The position numbers and the translations under genes are program-made. From Pseudomonadota bacterium (GTDB taxonomy: Bacteria; Pseudomonadota; Alphaproteobacteria; Micropepsales; Micropepsaceae), in the NCBI GenBank assembly GCA_021804785.1, contig JAJZGY010000017.1, positions 1 through 42,100 on the forward strand: a stretch of DNA of 42,100 bases, in the 5' to 3' direction. The first letter of the stretch is position 1; the number at the start of each line of letters is the position of its first letter. Below are positions 8,282-17,326 of this stretch, piece by piece. The notes beneath the pieces are model-generated. The model searched no databases, had not been told where the DNA came from, and was given only the letters and a program-made list of their open reading frames with translations.

Positions 8282-9622
8282 ATGCTTGCGTCCCGCTCAG
8301 CCCGCCGCCATGCCTTCAAGGATTATTTCGAACGCAAGGCGCTCACGATGCTGGTGCTCGGCTTTTCGTCCGGGCTGCCCTTCATGCTTGTCGGCAACAC
8401 GTTCGGTTATTGGCTGCGGGACCGTGGCATCAGCCTGTCCGCGATCGGCTTCTTGTCCTGGGTCGGAATAGCCTATTCGATGAAGTTCCTGTGGGCGCCG
8501 GTGATCGACCGGACCGCGCCGCCGGTTCTGGGAAGGTTGGGACGACGGCGCAGCTGGATGATGCTGGCCCAGCTTCTCGTCGGCGCCGGCCTGACCGGCA
8601 TGGCGCTCGTAGGCGTCGCCCATGGCCTTGTGCTTCTGGGCGTTCTTGCCCTCCTCGTTGCCTTTTCTTCTGCCACCCAGGACATCGTGATCGACGCCTG
8701 GCGCATTGAATCGGCAAGCGATGCCGATGAGCTCGGACTGTTGACCTCGGCCTATACCCTGGGTTACCGCGCAGCGCTTCTGATGAGCGAGGCGGTGATC
8801 CTGATCATCGCCAGCCAGGTTGGCTGGAACGGGGCCTATCTGCTCTATGGCATCTTGATGGGGTGTGGCATCGGCGCCTGTCTGTGGGCGATTGAGCCTG
8901 CCCGTGCCGATCAGGAGATGCTCCGCAAGGCCAACGAAGCACCGCTGTCCACGCTACGCGGACTTTATGACGCGATTGCCGGGCCGTTCATCGCCTTCTT
9001 CCGCGCCCATGGACGCACGGCGCTGCTCATGCTGGCCGCGATCAGCCTGTTTCAGCTGCCCAACTTCGTCATGGGACCAATGGCCAATCCGCTCTACCAC
9101 GACATCGGCCTTACCAAAGACATGGTGGGTGTCGTGCGCGGCAGTTTTGGTCTCGTGGCGGTCATCTTCGGTGTCGCTGCGGGTGGCTATCTCTCGCTCC
9201 GGCTCGGTTATATGCGGGCGCTGCTCGTTGGCGGTACCGCGCAGATCCTTGGCACCGCCGCCTATGCCATACTGCCCTACTGGCACAGTCCTGCAATCTT
9301 TGCTGCGGTGATGATGGCCGACAATTTCGGCATCGCGGTCGCCGGCATCGCGCTCGTGACCTACATGTCGAGCCTCACCAGTCTTGGCTATACCGCCACT
9401 CAATATGCGCTCCTGACCTCGAGCTACGCCTGGGCGGGCAAGATCCTCAAGGGCTTTTCGGGGGCTGCCGTGGATGCTCTCAAGCAGGAGCATGGCCTCA
9501 TGGCCGCCTATGCCGTGTTCTTTCTGGGTTCCGGCGCCATTGGCGTTCCGGCCTTGCTGCTGTTCTGGGTGCTGGATCGAAAGCAACGGCGCCGGCCGCC
9601 AGGCCTCATCGCGTCCACCTGA
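8282..9622 (+). CDS. AmpG-like MFS permease (muropeptide transporter family)
   Basis: AmpG-type permeases carry anhydro-muropeptides from periplasm to cytoplasm for cell-wall recycling. The 446-residue product has about 12 to 14 hydrophobic helices and the family's opening GFSSGLPFMLVGNTFGYWLRD, then the FLWAPVIDR loop and the ATQDIVIDAWRIE motif after the fourth or fifth helix. I start at ATG 8282, which places MLASRSARRHAFKDYFERKA just before helix one as in relatives; the frame stays open to 8042 but that extension has no family resemblance. No strong ribosome site is visible. The gene is divergent from pstB. Family is firm; the exact substrate is inferred. Confidence 0.85.
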   Translation: MLASRSARRHAFKDYFERKALTMLVLGFSSGLPFMLVGNTFGYWLRDRGISLSAIGFLSWVGIAYSMKFLWAPVIDRTAPPVLGRLGRRRSWMMLAQLLVGAGLTGMALVGVAHGLVLLGVLALLVAFSSATQDIVIDAWRIESASDADELGLLTSAYTLGYRAALLMSEAVILIIASQVGWNGAYLLYGILMGCGIGACLWAIEPARADQEMLRKANEAPLSTLRGLYDAIAGPFIAFFRAHGRTALLMLAAISLFQLPNFVMGPMANPLYHDIGLTKDMVGVVRGSFGLVAVIFGVAAGGYLSLRLGYMRALLVGGTAQILGTAAYAILPYWHSPAIFAAVMMADNFGIAVAGIALVTYMSSLTSLGYTATQYALLTSSYAWAGKILKGFSGAAVDALKQEHGLMAAYAVFFLGSGAIGVPALLLFWVLDRKQRRRPPGLIAST

Positions 9623-9817
9623 CAATATGTGGCATAATTTCAGAAGCGCCCTATATCTGGGAAAATCCCTCTTGTCTTAGGCAGGCGTCTTATTTGCAGC
9701 CACAGAGCGGACCGGCTAAGATCGCCTCGTTCTTCGCGACCTGGGCCTTAGGACCCTCCCGCGGGTGCAGGCGGTCCGCCCACCCGATAATCGGATCAGC
9801 GCGTTAGGAAACAGAGC

Positions 9818-10660
9818 TTGGTCAATCTTTATGAGCCGACCACCCGGGATGACGGCCTGATTCAGTGGCCGGTACTGGCCGTTTCGGGTGCTCTGGAAGT
9901 GTGTCTGGCAGAAACCGACGGCGAAGTCGAAGCCGCCCAGGCGCTGCGCTACCGTGTTTTCTATGAAGAAATGAACGCGCGGCCCTGCGCCCGGATGCAA
10001 GCCACACGGCGTGATTTCGATCACTTTGATGGCTTCTGCGATCATTTGCTTGTCGTCGACCGGGCAGTCCAGGACGACGACGGCCAGCCCCGTGTCGTGG
10101 GCACCTACCGGCTGATGCGTGGCGAGCAGGCGGCGCGCGCCGGTGGCTTCTACACCGCCGGAGAGTATGACATCGCACCCATGCTGGCAGGATTACGGGA
10201 CGGTACCCGGGCTCTCGAGCTCGGACGCTCCTGCATCCTGAAGAGCTACAGAGCGCGCCCGGGCACCATGCAGCTTTTATGGCGCGGGGTGATGGCCTAT
10301 GTCGCCCGCTTTTCCTGCGATCTCATGTTTGGCTGCGCCTCCTTGCAGGGTACCGATCCCGAGCAGCTCGCCCTGCCGCTGTCCTATTTGCATCATTTCC
10401 ACGCCATGCCGGCGGGCGTGCGCGTGCGCGCCCAGCCCCAGCTCTATGTCAATATGAACCGGATGCCCCAGGACACTATTGACGCGCGCGAGGCACGGCG
10501 GGCACTGCCCCCTCTGATCAAGGGCTATGTCCGCGCCGGCTGCATGATCGGCGATGGTGCGGTGATTGACCGCCAGTTCGGGACCACCGATGTGCTCATC
10601 TACTTTCCTGTCGCCTGCATGGATCCCCGTTACCGCAGCCGCTTCGGCAAGACGGCGTAG
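9818..10660 (+). CDS. olsB: OlsB-like ornithine acyl-ACP N-acyltransferase
   Basis: OlsB-type enzymes transfer a 3-hydroxyacyl group from ACP to ornithine, forming lyso-ornithine lipid, the precursor of phosphorus-free membrane lipids. The 280-residue product shows the family's GNAT-like pattern: LEVCLAETDGEVEAAQALRYRVFYEEM near residues 27-53, DHFDGFCDHLLVVD at 69-82, VVGTYRLM near 94, and LELGRSCIL around 133-141. The start is TTG 9818 with AGGAA ending 7 bases upstream; no in-frame ATG fits. No olsA-type acyltransferase is adjacent. Position near pstB is suggestive, because ornithine lipids often rise under phosphate limitation. A related acyl-homoserine or hemolysin-like acyltransferase role cannot be excluded. 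Confidence 0.8.
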   Translation: MVNLYEPTTRDDGLIQWPVLAVSGALEVCLAETDGEVEAAQALRYRVFYEEMNARPCARMQATRRDFDHFDGFCDHLLVVDRAVQDDDGQPRVVGTYRLMRGEQAARAGGFYTAGEYDIAPMLAGLRDGTRALELGRSCILKSYRARPGTMQLLWRGVMAYVARFSCDLMFGCASLQGTDPEQLALPLSYLHHFHAMPAGVRVRAQPQLYVNMNRMPQDTIDAREARRALPPLIKGYVRAGCMIGDGAVIDRQFGTTDVLIYFPVACMDPRYRSRFGKTA

Positions 10661-10677
10661 CGCGCCGACGGCGCGCT
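10659..10677. terminator. Perfect GC hairpin between convergent olsB and gshB
   Basis: AGCGCGCC (10659-10666) and GGCGCGCT (10670-10677) form an 8-base perfect stem around a GAC loop. The stem begins within the olsB stop codon, and is followed by gcttt. The T-run is short, so a rho-assisted or bidirectional role is possible. Confidence 0.5.
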
Positions 10678-10698
10678 GCTTTCACCCTGGCTGAACCC

Positions 10699-11652
10699 TC
10701 AACGCCCGACCGCGCGCAGCCGCAGCTCAATCGCGTCCCAGATCATGGCGGCACAGTCAGCACCACCGAAGCGGCGGATTTCCTGAATGCCGGTAGGTGA
10801 GGTGACATTGATCTCGGTGAGATAAGGGCCGATGACGTCAATGCCGGTGAAGATAAGACCGCGGCGCTTGAGCTCGGGCGCCAGTGCCGCGCAGATTTCA
10901 CGTTCACGTGCACTCAGTCCCGTGGCTTCGGCCCGTCCGCCCACATGCATGTTCGAGCGTGCTTCGCCTTCGGCGGGAACGCGATTGATGGCGCCGCCGA
11001 CTTCACCATCGACGAGAATGATGCGCTTGTCGCCATTGCGTACCTGCGGCACGTAACGCTGCACGATCACCGGTTCACGATACAGGGTCGTGAACATTTC
11101 CAAAAGAGCACCGATGTTCTCGTCACCCTCGGTGAGGTGAAACACACCAGCCCCGCCATTGCCATAGAGCGGCTTCAGGATGATGTCGCGGTGCTCCGCC
11201 CGAAAGCTGGCGATCTGCGCACGGTCCGAACTGATCAGTGTAGGCGGCATGAACTCCTTGAACAGGGTGACGAAGATTTTCTCGGGAGCGTTGCGCACAT
11301 GAAACGGATCGTTGACCACCAGGGTCTGTGGCATCAGCCGTTCCAGAATGTGGGTCGCCGTGATGTAGGCCATATCGAAAGGCGGGTCCTGGCGCATCAG
11401 CACGACATCGGCTTTTGAGAGATCTTCAAGCCGCGGCGCTCCCAGCCGGAAATGATCACCACGTATGGCCCTCACCTCGAGCGCCCGCACATTCGCTACC
11501 ACCATGCCATCGCAGAACGACAGATCACGGGGGCCGTAGTAGAGCAGCTCCGCACCGCGCTGCTGGGCTTCAAGGGCGAGGGCAAAGGTCGAATCACCAG
11601 AGATATCGATCGCCTCGATGGGATCCATCTGAATGGCAACGCGCAGCGACAT
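10699..11652 (-). CDS. gshB: Glutathione synthetase
   Basis: GshB joins gamma-glutamylcysteine and glycine with ATP to make glutathione in the cytoplasm. The 317-residue protein has the ATP-grasp layout: N-terminal substrate domain starting LRVAIQMDP, a [14 protein letters not shown] segment, the ATP-binding [14 protein letters not shown] loop, and the late [17 protein letters not shown] metal-binding stretch. Two adjacent ATGs occur; I chose 11652 (MSLRV) because GGAG is 6 bases before it. The gene ends an rsmI-SirB1-gshB run on the minus strand, 16 bases after the SirB1-type gene, so it is likely co-transcribed with them. Confidence 0.96.
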   Translation of the reverse strand: MSLRVAIQMDPIEAIDISGDSTFALALEAQQRGAELLYYGPRDLSFCDGMVVANVRALEVRAIRGDHFRLGAPRLEDLSKADVVLMRQDPPFDMAYITATHILERLMPQTLVVNDPFHVRNAPEKIFVTLFKEFMPPTLISSDRAQIASFRAEHRDIILKPLYGNGGAGVFHLTEGDENIGALLEMFTTLYREPVIVQRYVPQVRNGDKRIILVDGEVGGAINRVPAEGEARSNMHVGGRAEATGLSAREREICAALAPELKRRGLIFTGIDVIGPYLTEINVTSPTGIQEIRRFGGADCAAMIWDAIELRLRAVGR

Positions 11653-11668
11653 CATCAACTCCACTGTC

Positions 11669-12493
11669 TCAATTAAGGCGCCGCTTGAGTACCTCCAGCG
11701 CCAGCGCTGCCTCATTGTGCAGCACCGCGCCAGGTTGGGCATGGCGCAGGACCGTGTCATACGCTTTTTTGGCGGCTCCAAGCGAGCCCTTGGCTTCATG
11801 TAGACGCGCGATATCAAACCAAACGTCCGGGCGCTTTGGTGCGATAAGGCCCATGCGCTCGCTCACCATCAGGGCACGGGTGCGGTCGCCGCTTTTCAGT
11901 GCAACCATCTTCAGATTGTTTAGCAGCCGCAGCAGCACTTCGGCATCGTCGACAGGCTGTCCGGCGGGGGAGTCGGCGAGCGGCGTGCCGGCGAGCCCCG
12001 CTGGCCCGCTCATCCGTTCAATCACACTGCCGCCATTGAAGGGATCAAGAGCCAGCGAGCGGCCTCTCAGGGTTATGCGCAACAGAAAATGTCCCGGTGC
12101 ATTGAGGCCTTCAGCGCCGAGCCCTCCGGCGCGCGCCGCATGTAAATAAAGAATGCCGAGACTGACGGGCAGACCGCGCCGCCGTTCGATCACGCTCATC
12201 AGATCGGCGTTGTGGGGCGCGTCATAAAAGGCCCGTTCGCCCTCATAGCCAAAATCCTCGTTGAGCAGCCGCGCCACTGCCTTTGCCGCATCCTCAACCT
12301 GACGAAGCAATGTCAGTTCGTGGCGCGCGGCCGCCGCGATGTCGGCCAGATGATCAACATAAGGTACGAGAGAGCGCTCGGGATGATCGAGAGCGGCCAG
12401 CATCAATGCTCCCATGGCGATGTCGCACGGGGTCTTCGCCAGCTCACCGAGACGGCGCAGATAGGCGAGCGGATCCTGTGGCTTGCTCTGCAT
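11669..12493 (-). CDS. SirB1-family transglutaminase-like / TPR protein
   Basis: The 274-residue product carries the SirB1 (transglutaminase-like) core, with [23 protein letters not shown] and PGHFLLR in the middle, followed by C-terminal helical repeats ([24 protein letters not shown]). Such proteins are cytoplasmic and poorly understood; the catalytic Cys of true transglutaminases is not obvious. The frame is open upstream to 12619, but I start at ATG 12493 ([12 protein letters not shown]), where family similarity begins, 76 bases after the rsmI stop. It sits between rsmI and gshB, where alphaproteobacteria commonly carry yraN. Function unknown, family confident. Confidence 0.82.
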   Translation of the reverse strand: MQSKPQDPLAYLRRLGELAKTPCDIAMGALMLAALDHPERSLVPYVDHLADIAAAARHELTLLRQVEDAAKAVARLLNEDFGYEGERAFYDAPHNADLMSVIERRRGLPVSLGILYLHAARAGGLGAEGLNAPGHFLLRITLRGRSLALDPFNGGSVIERMSGPAGLAGTPLADSPAGQPVDDAEVLLRLLNNLKMVALKSGDRTRALMVSERMGLIAPKRPDVWFDIARLHEAKGSLGAAKKAYDTVLRHAQPGAVLHNEAALALEVLKRRLN

Positions 12494-12569
12494 GGCCACA
12501 AGATTGCCTGAGGCCGAAGGTCGACGCCACCGTTCTTGTGTGAAACGGCATCCTTGCCCGACTGTTCCT

Positions 12570-13526
12570 TCAGGCCGTGCCCTCAGGTTCGTCTGCCTTA
12601 AGGGTAAGCGCGCGGGCATAGGTTTGTTGGCGTGGTAAAGTCAGGGCCTCGGCGACCAGATCCACCGCTGCACGCACCGGCATGAACGGCAGGGCCTTGC
12701 CGAGCAGGGCATCGACGCGGCTCCAGTCTGGTTCCTCGGCAAGCGGGGCGCCCACGATGAGCGTGATCTCTCCTTTGGGAACCTCGTCCTGATAGGCCTC
12801 TGCCAGCTCGCCGAGGGTTCCGCGTCGCAACTCCTGGTGCAGCTTGGTTAGTTCGCGTCCAACCATGGCCGGACGCTCGCCGAGAATCACCGCCATGTCG
12901 GTGAGGCTGGCGGCAAGGCGCTGCGGCGCTTCAAAGAAAATCAGTGTGGCGGAAACCTGACGCACAGCTGCGAGCTGGCTGCGGCGTTCCGCCGACTTGG
13001 ACGCCAGAAAGCCGGCAAACAGAAACCGGTCCGATGGCAAGCCTGACAGAGTCAGGGCCGCCAGCAGCGCCGATGCGCCGGGTATCGCCTCAACCGTCAC
13101 GTCGGCAGCCAGTGCTTCGCGCACCAGCTTGAAACCCGGATCAGAAACCAAAGGTGTTCCCGCATCGCTGACCAGCGCCAGTCTTGCGCCGGCCTTAAGA
13201 CGTGCCAGCACCCGTGGCCGCTCGCGGGCGCCGTTGTGATCATTATAGGGCCAAAGCGGCTTTTCGATGCCGTAGATGGCAAGCAGGCGGGCCGTGACGC
13301 GGGTATCTTCCGCAAGAATTGCATCACAGTTGCGCAGTACATCAAGTGCCCGCAGGCTGATGTCGCGGGCATGACCGATCGGTGTCGCAGTCACATAAAG
13401 GCCGGCAGGCAGCTCCGTCAGGGTCCTGCGCCCTGCGCTTTGCCAATCGCCATCGGCCGGCCTATCTTGGACCGCGTCAGCCCGACCGGATACTTGCCTT
13501 GCCAAAGACCTCGACCGTCGCTTCAT
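12570..13526 (-). CDS. rsmI: 16S rRNA (cytidine-1402-2'-O)-methyltransferase
   Basis: RsmI uses S-adenosylmethionine to 2'-O-methylate C1402 of 16S rRNA in the decoding centre. The 318-residue product has the tetrapyrrole-methylase fold: LYVTATPIGHARDISLRALDVL at about 43-64, LAEDTRVT near 72, LVSDAGTPLVSDPG at about 118-131, and IPGASALLAALTLSGLP near 148. ATG 13526 has GGAG 4 bases upstream, but the first 40 residues do not look like the family and a later non-ATG start is possible. It is divergent from the lipoprotein gene at 13499, and the two predicted starts overlap by 28 bases. It is the first gene of the run to gshB. Confidence 0.93.
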   Translation of the reverse strand: MKRRSRSLARQVSGRADAVQDRPADGDWQSAGRRTLTELPAGLYVTATPIGHARDISLRALDVLRNCDAILAEDTRVTARLLAIYGIEKPLWPYNDHNGARERPRVLARLKAGARLALVSDAGTPLVSDPGFKLVREALAADVTVEAIPGASALLAALTLSGLPSDRFLFAGFLASKSAERRSQLAAVRQVSATLIFFEAPQRLAASLTDMAVILGERPAMVGRELTKLHQELRRGTLGELAEAYQDEVPKGEITLIVGAPLAEEPDWSRVDALLGKALPFMPVRAAVDLVAEALTLPRQQTYARALTLKADEPEGTA

Positions 13527-14761
13527 TCCGCTCCGCCACGCTGCCGCGTCTGCTGCGCCGCACCTTTATGCTTGTCGCGCTCAGCGCGGTTGCAGCCTTG
13601 CCGGCTTGCAGCACCGTACAGCAACACACTGCGCTTCCCCAAGCCACCACGACAGCTCCGCTCGCCTCGGGCCAAGGACAGGCCGAACCCGGTTCCTATC
13701 TGAGGCTGCCGGGGATGACTGCCAACCGCGCTCCGGTGCGGGTCGGTATCATCCTGCCATTTTCCAATAACGCTGCGGCGACCCGCAAACTGGCCGCAAG
13801 CATGATGAACGCGGCGCAGATGGCCCTCTACGATTCGGGCAAGACCAACATCGTTCTGATCACCGGTGATGAAGGTGATGGTGGCGCACCAGCCGCCAGC
13901 GCTGCGCGCAGCCTGATCCGAAAGGGCGTCCGCGTCATCATCGGACCCCTTTTTGCAGCCTCGGTTCGTGCCGTCGCACCTGTCGCACAGCGTAGCGGCA
14001 TTCCGGTCATCGGCTTTTCGAGCGATCGCAGCGTCGCCCAGCCTGGCGTCTATCTGCTCAGCTTCCAGCCGGAAAACGACGTAAGGCGGATCGTCGACTA
14101 TGCCGCAAGTCAGGGGCACAGGGCTTTTGCCGCCCTGCTGCCGCGTGATCCTTATGGCGATCACATCGCCGCAGCCTTCGAAAAGGATGTCCCGCAGGTC
14201 TCAGGCCAGGTCGTCGATATTGAACGGTTCGATCCGCAGAACGGTGATGTGGCACCGCAGGCGGCATCTCTTGCCAGTGCCCATCCGGATGCCCTGCTCG
14301 TTGCCCAGGGTGGTGCCGCCCTGCGCGGCACTGCCCAGGCTCTTTCCATTGACGGGCTTGCCGGTGCGCGCACCCAGCTGCTGGGCACGGGGGTGTGGGA
14401 CGACCCCTCGATCCTTGGCGAGCAGGCGCTTGATGGCGGCTGGTTCGCGGCCCCCCAGCCTGATGCTAATAGTGCCTTCGTGCAGCATTACGAAGCTGCA
14501 TTCGGGAGCAGACCGCCGACCCTCTCCGGTCTTGCCTATGATGCCGTCGCGCTCATCGGACTGTTATCGCAAGCCCCGGCGGGCGAGCGCTTCAGCGCCG
14601 ATGCCCTGACCAATCCCAATGGCTTTGGCGGCGTCAGTGGAATCTTCCGCTTTCAACCCAATGGTGACTGCCAGCGCGGGCTGGCCATCCTCGGAGTTAC
14701 CGCAAGCGGCTTTACCCTGGTAGCACCCGCACCAACTACCTTCGAAAAGCAGGGCTCCTAG
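13499..14761 (+). CDS. LppC/LpoA-like penicillin-binding protein activator lipoprotein
   Basis: The protein looks like an outer-membrane-anchored, periplasmic-binding-fold activator of peptidoglycan synthases. A signal of LPRLLRR plus a hydrophobic VALSAVAALPAC run ends in a lipobox Cys; the mature domain starts with VRVGIILPFSNNAAATRKLAA and contains VIIGPLFAASVRAVAPVAQ, typical of type I periplasmic-binding folds. I propose TTG 13499 because it supplies the positive n-region; ATG 13568 would leave a 14-residue signal without charge. That TTG overlaps the divergent rsmI start. The 3' end overlaps hemW by 4 bases. About 420 residues. Family confident, start uncertain. Confidence 0.82.
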   Translation: MPKTSTVASFRSATLPRLLRRTFMLVALSAVAALPACSTVQQHTALPQATTTAPLASGQGQAEPGSYLRLPGMTANRAPVRVGIILPFSNNAAATRKLAASMMNAAQMALYDSGKTNIVLITGDEGDGGAPAASAARSLIRKGVRVIIGPLFAASVRAVAPVAQRSGIPVIGFSSDRSVAQPGVYLLSFQPENDVRRIVDYAASQGHRAFAALLPRDPYGDHIAAAFEKDVPQVSGQVVDIERFDPQNGDVAPQAASLASAHPDALLVAQGGAALRGTAQALSIDGLAGARTQLLGTGVWDDPSILGEQALDGGWFAAPQPDANSAFVQHYEAAFGSRPPTLSGLAYDAVALIGLLSQAPAGERFSADALTNPNGFGGVSGIFRFQPNGDCQRGLAILGVTASGFTLVAPAPTTFEKQGS

Positions 14762-15900
14762 AGGAGTTCGCTGATCAGCCGATTAAGCACGAGCCGGCCA
14801 GGCGGTGTGACCTTGAGTCGACCCTCCTGCACCTGCACAAAGCCCGCATCCGCAAGCGCAGCAAGGCGCTTGGGATCGGCACGCCAGTGAAAGCGCGCCG
14901 CCAGGGCCGGCAGATCGACCCCCTCGCTGAGGCGCAAACCCATTAGCAGGAGCTCCTCCGCCGCCTCCTGCTCAGACAGCGCCGCGCACGCGACAACACC
15001 ATGACCTTGCAGGCTTACCTGGCTGAGCCAGCGTTCCGGCAGCTTCTCGTTTTGGGTGGCCATGCGCCCGGTGGGCGTCTCAAGGCGACCATGGGCCCCA
15101 GGTCCGACGCCGACATAGGCGCCATACCGCCAGTAAACCAGATTGTGACGGCACTCGGCCCCGGGCAGCGCGTGATTGGAGATCTCATAGGCTGGCCGGC
15201 CCGCCGCAGCCATCAGCTCCTGGGTACATTCATAGAGCCGGACTGCCTCCTCATCTGGTGGCACCAAAGCCTCACCCCGGGCGGCGCGCCGGGCAAAGGG
15301 CGTCGCCTCCTCGATCGTCAGCTGATAGAGCGAGAGATGTTCGGTGCCGAAGGCCAAAGCGCGGCGCAGCTCGTCCCGCCAGGCTTGTCTGTCCTGGTCG
15401 ACACGGGCGTAAATGAGATCAATTGAGACACGCCTGAACAGGCGCTGGGCCAGCTTGAGGGCCGCGATCGCCTCGGCAACATTGTGGAGGCGCCCGAGAA
15501 AGCGCAGGGCGTTGTCATCGAGGGCCTGCATGCCCAGGGACAGACGATTGACGCCCGCGGCGCGGTAGTCCTCAAATCGGGCTGCATCCGCACTCGCTGG
15601 GTTGGCTTCGAGGGTGATTTCAACATCGCTGGCCACGGTCCAGTGCTGTGCGATGGCTTCCAGGACTTCGCCGAGTGCAGCCCCCGACATCAGGGATGGC
15701 GTGCCGCCACCGAAGAAAATGCTCGACACGACGGGACGCATGGCGCCCTGCAGGGCCGCGTGATGGGCAAGTTCACGGCTGATCGCAGCGGCCCAGGCCT
15801 GTGCATCGATGGTGCTGCGCACGTGGGAATTGAAGTCACAATAGGGGCATTTGGCGGCACAGAAAGGCCAGTGCACGTAGATGCCGAAGGGCTCGCTCAT
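14758..15900 (-). CDS. hemW: Radical SAM heme chaperone HemW
   Basis: HemW is a heme-handling radical SAM protein, related to but distinct from oxygen-independent coproporphyrinogen oxidase. The 380-residue protein has the radical SAM motif C-x3-C-x2-C near residues 13-20 ([11 protein letters not shown]), FFGGGTPSL near 62-70, and HNLVYW, the HNxxYW motif that separates HemW from HemN. It is the last gene of rph-rdgB-hemW; its ATG overlaps the rdgB stop by 4 bases. The 3' end overlaps the convergent lipoprotein gene by 4 bases. It fits the heme theme of the window (hemE, hemH, hemJ to the right). Confidence 0.93.
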   Translation of the reverse strand: MSEPFGIYVHWPFCAAKCPYCDFNSHVRSTIDAQAWAAAISRELAHHAALQGAMRPVVSSIFFGGGTPSLMSGAALGEVLEAIAQHWTVASDVEITLEANPASADAARFEDYRAAGVNRLSLGMQALDDNALRFLGRLHNVAEAIAALKLAQRLFRRVSIDLIYARVDQDRQAWRDELRRALAFGTEHLSLYQLTIEEATPFARRAARGEALVPPDEEAVRLYECTQELMAAAGRPAYEISNHALPGAECRHNLVYWRYGAYVGVGPGAHGRLETPTGRMATQNEKLPERWLSQVSLQGHGVVACAALSEQEAAEELLLMGLRLSEGVDLPALAARFHWRADPKRLAALADAGFVQVQEGRLKVTPPGRLVLNRLISELL

Positions 15901-16499
15901 GGCATCTTGAGTGCGGCCACAAGCTTGGCGAAGGCCTTGGCGCGGTGACTGATGCGATGTTTGAGCGCAGGATCGATTTCGCCGAAGCTCTGCGTCATGT
16001 GCTCGGCGATGAAGATCGGGTCATAGCCAAAACCCTTGTCACCCTTGGGCGGAAAGCGCAGCTGGCCACTGACCTCACCTTCAAAAATCGCGCAGGGACC
16101 TTTGGGCTCTGCCAGCGCCAGGGCACAGACAAATTTTGCCCGCGGCGCAGTGACTGCCCGTTGGGCCAGCTCGCGTTCGACACGGGCCATGGCCGTTGCG
16201 AAGTCACGATCGGCGCCTGCCCAGCGCGCCGAATAGATCCCGGGCGCCCCGCCCAGCGCATCCACCGCAAGCCCTGAATCATCTGCGAGTGCGACGAGGC
16301 CGCTGGCACCGGCGGCGGCACGCGCCTTGAGTTCGGCATTGGCCGCGAAGCTGTCACCGGTTTCCTCGGGCTCGGCCAGACCGAGCTCGGCGGCGCTCTT
16401 GATCACAAGCGCGAAGGGGGCAAGCAGATCGGCGATTTCGCGCACCTTGCCCTGATTATGACTTGCCACCACAAGCGTCGTACCGGGCTCGAGGGTCAT
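15897..16499 (-). CDS. rdgB: XTP/dITP diphosphatase (RdgB/HAM1 family)
   Basis: RdgB hydrolyses non-canonical purine triphosphates such as dITP and XTP to monophosphates, preventing their use in DNA. The 200-residue product opens [14 protein letters not shown] (family phosphate-binding loop), has [18 protein letters not shown] near 46-63, [25 protein letters not shown] at about 71-95, and FGYDPIF near 156. It overlaps rph by 4 bases upstream and hemW by 4 downstream, both as ATGA, so translation is coupled. Length and motifs match the family fully. Confidence 0.95.
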   Translation of the reverse strand: MTLEPGTTLVVASHNQGKVREIADLLAPFALVIKSAAELGLAEPEETGDSFAANAELKARAAAGASGLVALADDSGLAVDALGGAPGIYSARWAGADRDFATAMARVERELAQRAVTAPRAKFVCALALAEPKGPCAIFEGEVSGQLRFPPKGDKGFGYDPIFIAEHMTQSFGEIDPALKHRISHRAKAFAKLVAALKMP

Positions 16500-17212
16500 G
16501 CACCAAGGACCTCACTTTGGCGGGCCATCAATTCGCGGATACCTTTGCGCGCCAGGGTGATGAGCTGATCAAACTGCGTATCCGAAAACGGCTCTGCCTC
16601 TGCAGTCGCCTGGATCTCCACAATGCCGCCCTGTCCCGTCAGAACAAAATTGGCGTCGGTCTGCGCTGCCGAATCCTCGGCATAATCGAGATCAAGCACA
16701 GCCTCACCTTTGACGATACCGCAGGACACAGCTGCGACCTGGTCCCTGAGCAGTGGCTGCTTCAGCATGCCGGTTTTCCGCATGAACTGGGCACACTGGG
16801 CCAGAGCAACATAGCCGCCAGTGATCGCCGCCGTGCGGGTACCGCCATCGGCCTGCAATACATCACAATCGAGCACAATCTGGCGCTCGCCAAGGGCGGA
16901 AAGATCACACACCGCGCGCAGCGCGCGGCCAATCAGGCGTTGGATCTCCTGGGTGCGACCTGACTGCCGTCCCTGTGCCGCCTCCCGGCGCATGCGGTCA
17001 TGGGTGGAACGTGGCAGCATGCCGTATTCAGCCGTCACCCAACCCCGGCCGGTACCCTTCAGGAATGCCGGTGCACTGTCCTGCAAGGACGCCGTGACCA
17101 GCACATGGGTGTCACCACATTTGATAAGACAACTGCCCTCGGCGTGCTTGGCAAAGCCGGGTTCAAGCTGGATGGCGCGCAATTGATCGGCCGTGCGTGA
17201 AGAAGGGCGCAT
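16496..17212 (-). CDS. rph: Ribonuclease PH
   Basis: RNase PH is a phosphorolytic 3'-5' exoribonuclease that trims tRNA 3' ends in the cytoplasm. The 238-residue protein has the full family length and pattern: [14 protein letters not shown] at the N-terminus, [18 protein letters not shown] near 25-42, [17 protein letters not shown] around 55-71, RIGRAL-type [11 protein letters not shown] near 95, and [26 protein letters not shown]-like sequence in the middle. It starts the rph-rdgB-hemW operon and is divergent from hrcA, a typical alphaproteobacterial arrangement. The C-terminus overlaps rdgB by 4 bases. Confidence 0.97.
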   Translation of the reverse strand: MRPSSRTADQLRAIQLEPGFAKHAEGSCLIKCGDTHVLVTASLQDSAPAFLKGTGRGWVTAEYGMLPRSTHDRMRREAAQGRQSGRTQEIQRLIGRALRAVCDLSALGERQIVLDCDVLQADGGTRTAAITGGYVALAQCAQFMRKTGMLKQPLLRDQVAAVSCGIVKGEAVLDLDYAEDSAAQTDANFVLTGQGGIVEIQATAEAEPFSDTQFDQLITLARKGIRELMARQSEVLGA

Positions 17213-17222
17213 AATGAGGTAC

Positions 17223-17253
17223 CTTGAAGTTGATCATAACCGGCGCTACCTAG
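17223..17253 (+). promoter_or_regulatory. Candidate RpoH-type heat-shock promoter upstream of hrcA
   Basis: CTTGAA at 17223-17228 matches the sigma-32 -35 element, and after 17 bases comes CTACCTAG (17246-17253) as a poor -10 candidate. It precedes hrcA-grpE, which are heat-shock genes. No CIRCE inverted repeat (TTAGCACTC-N9-GAGTGCTAA) could be found in 17213-17326, so HrcA may not regulate its own operon. The -10 match is weak. Confidence 0.3.
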
Positions 17254-17326
17254 CCCTCTCGGGGCGCGTGCGCAATGCAAGCCCGGCGGCGGGCCCTTTT
17301 TCAACCCGAACAGAGGCTTAAGTCCG

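Noticed and set aside
13862-13886. GGTGATG-like repeats inside the LpoA-like gene
   Set aside because: They encode a Gly/Asp/Glu-rich loop in frame and fit ordinary coding sequence.
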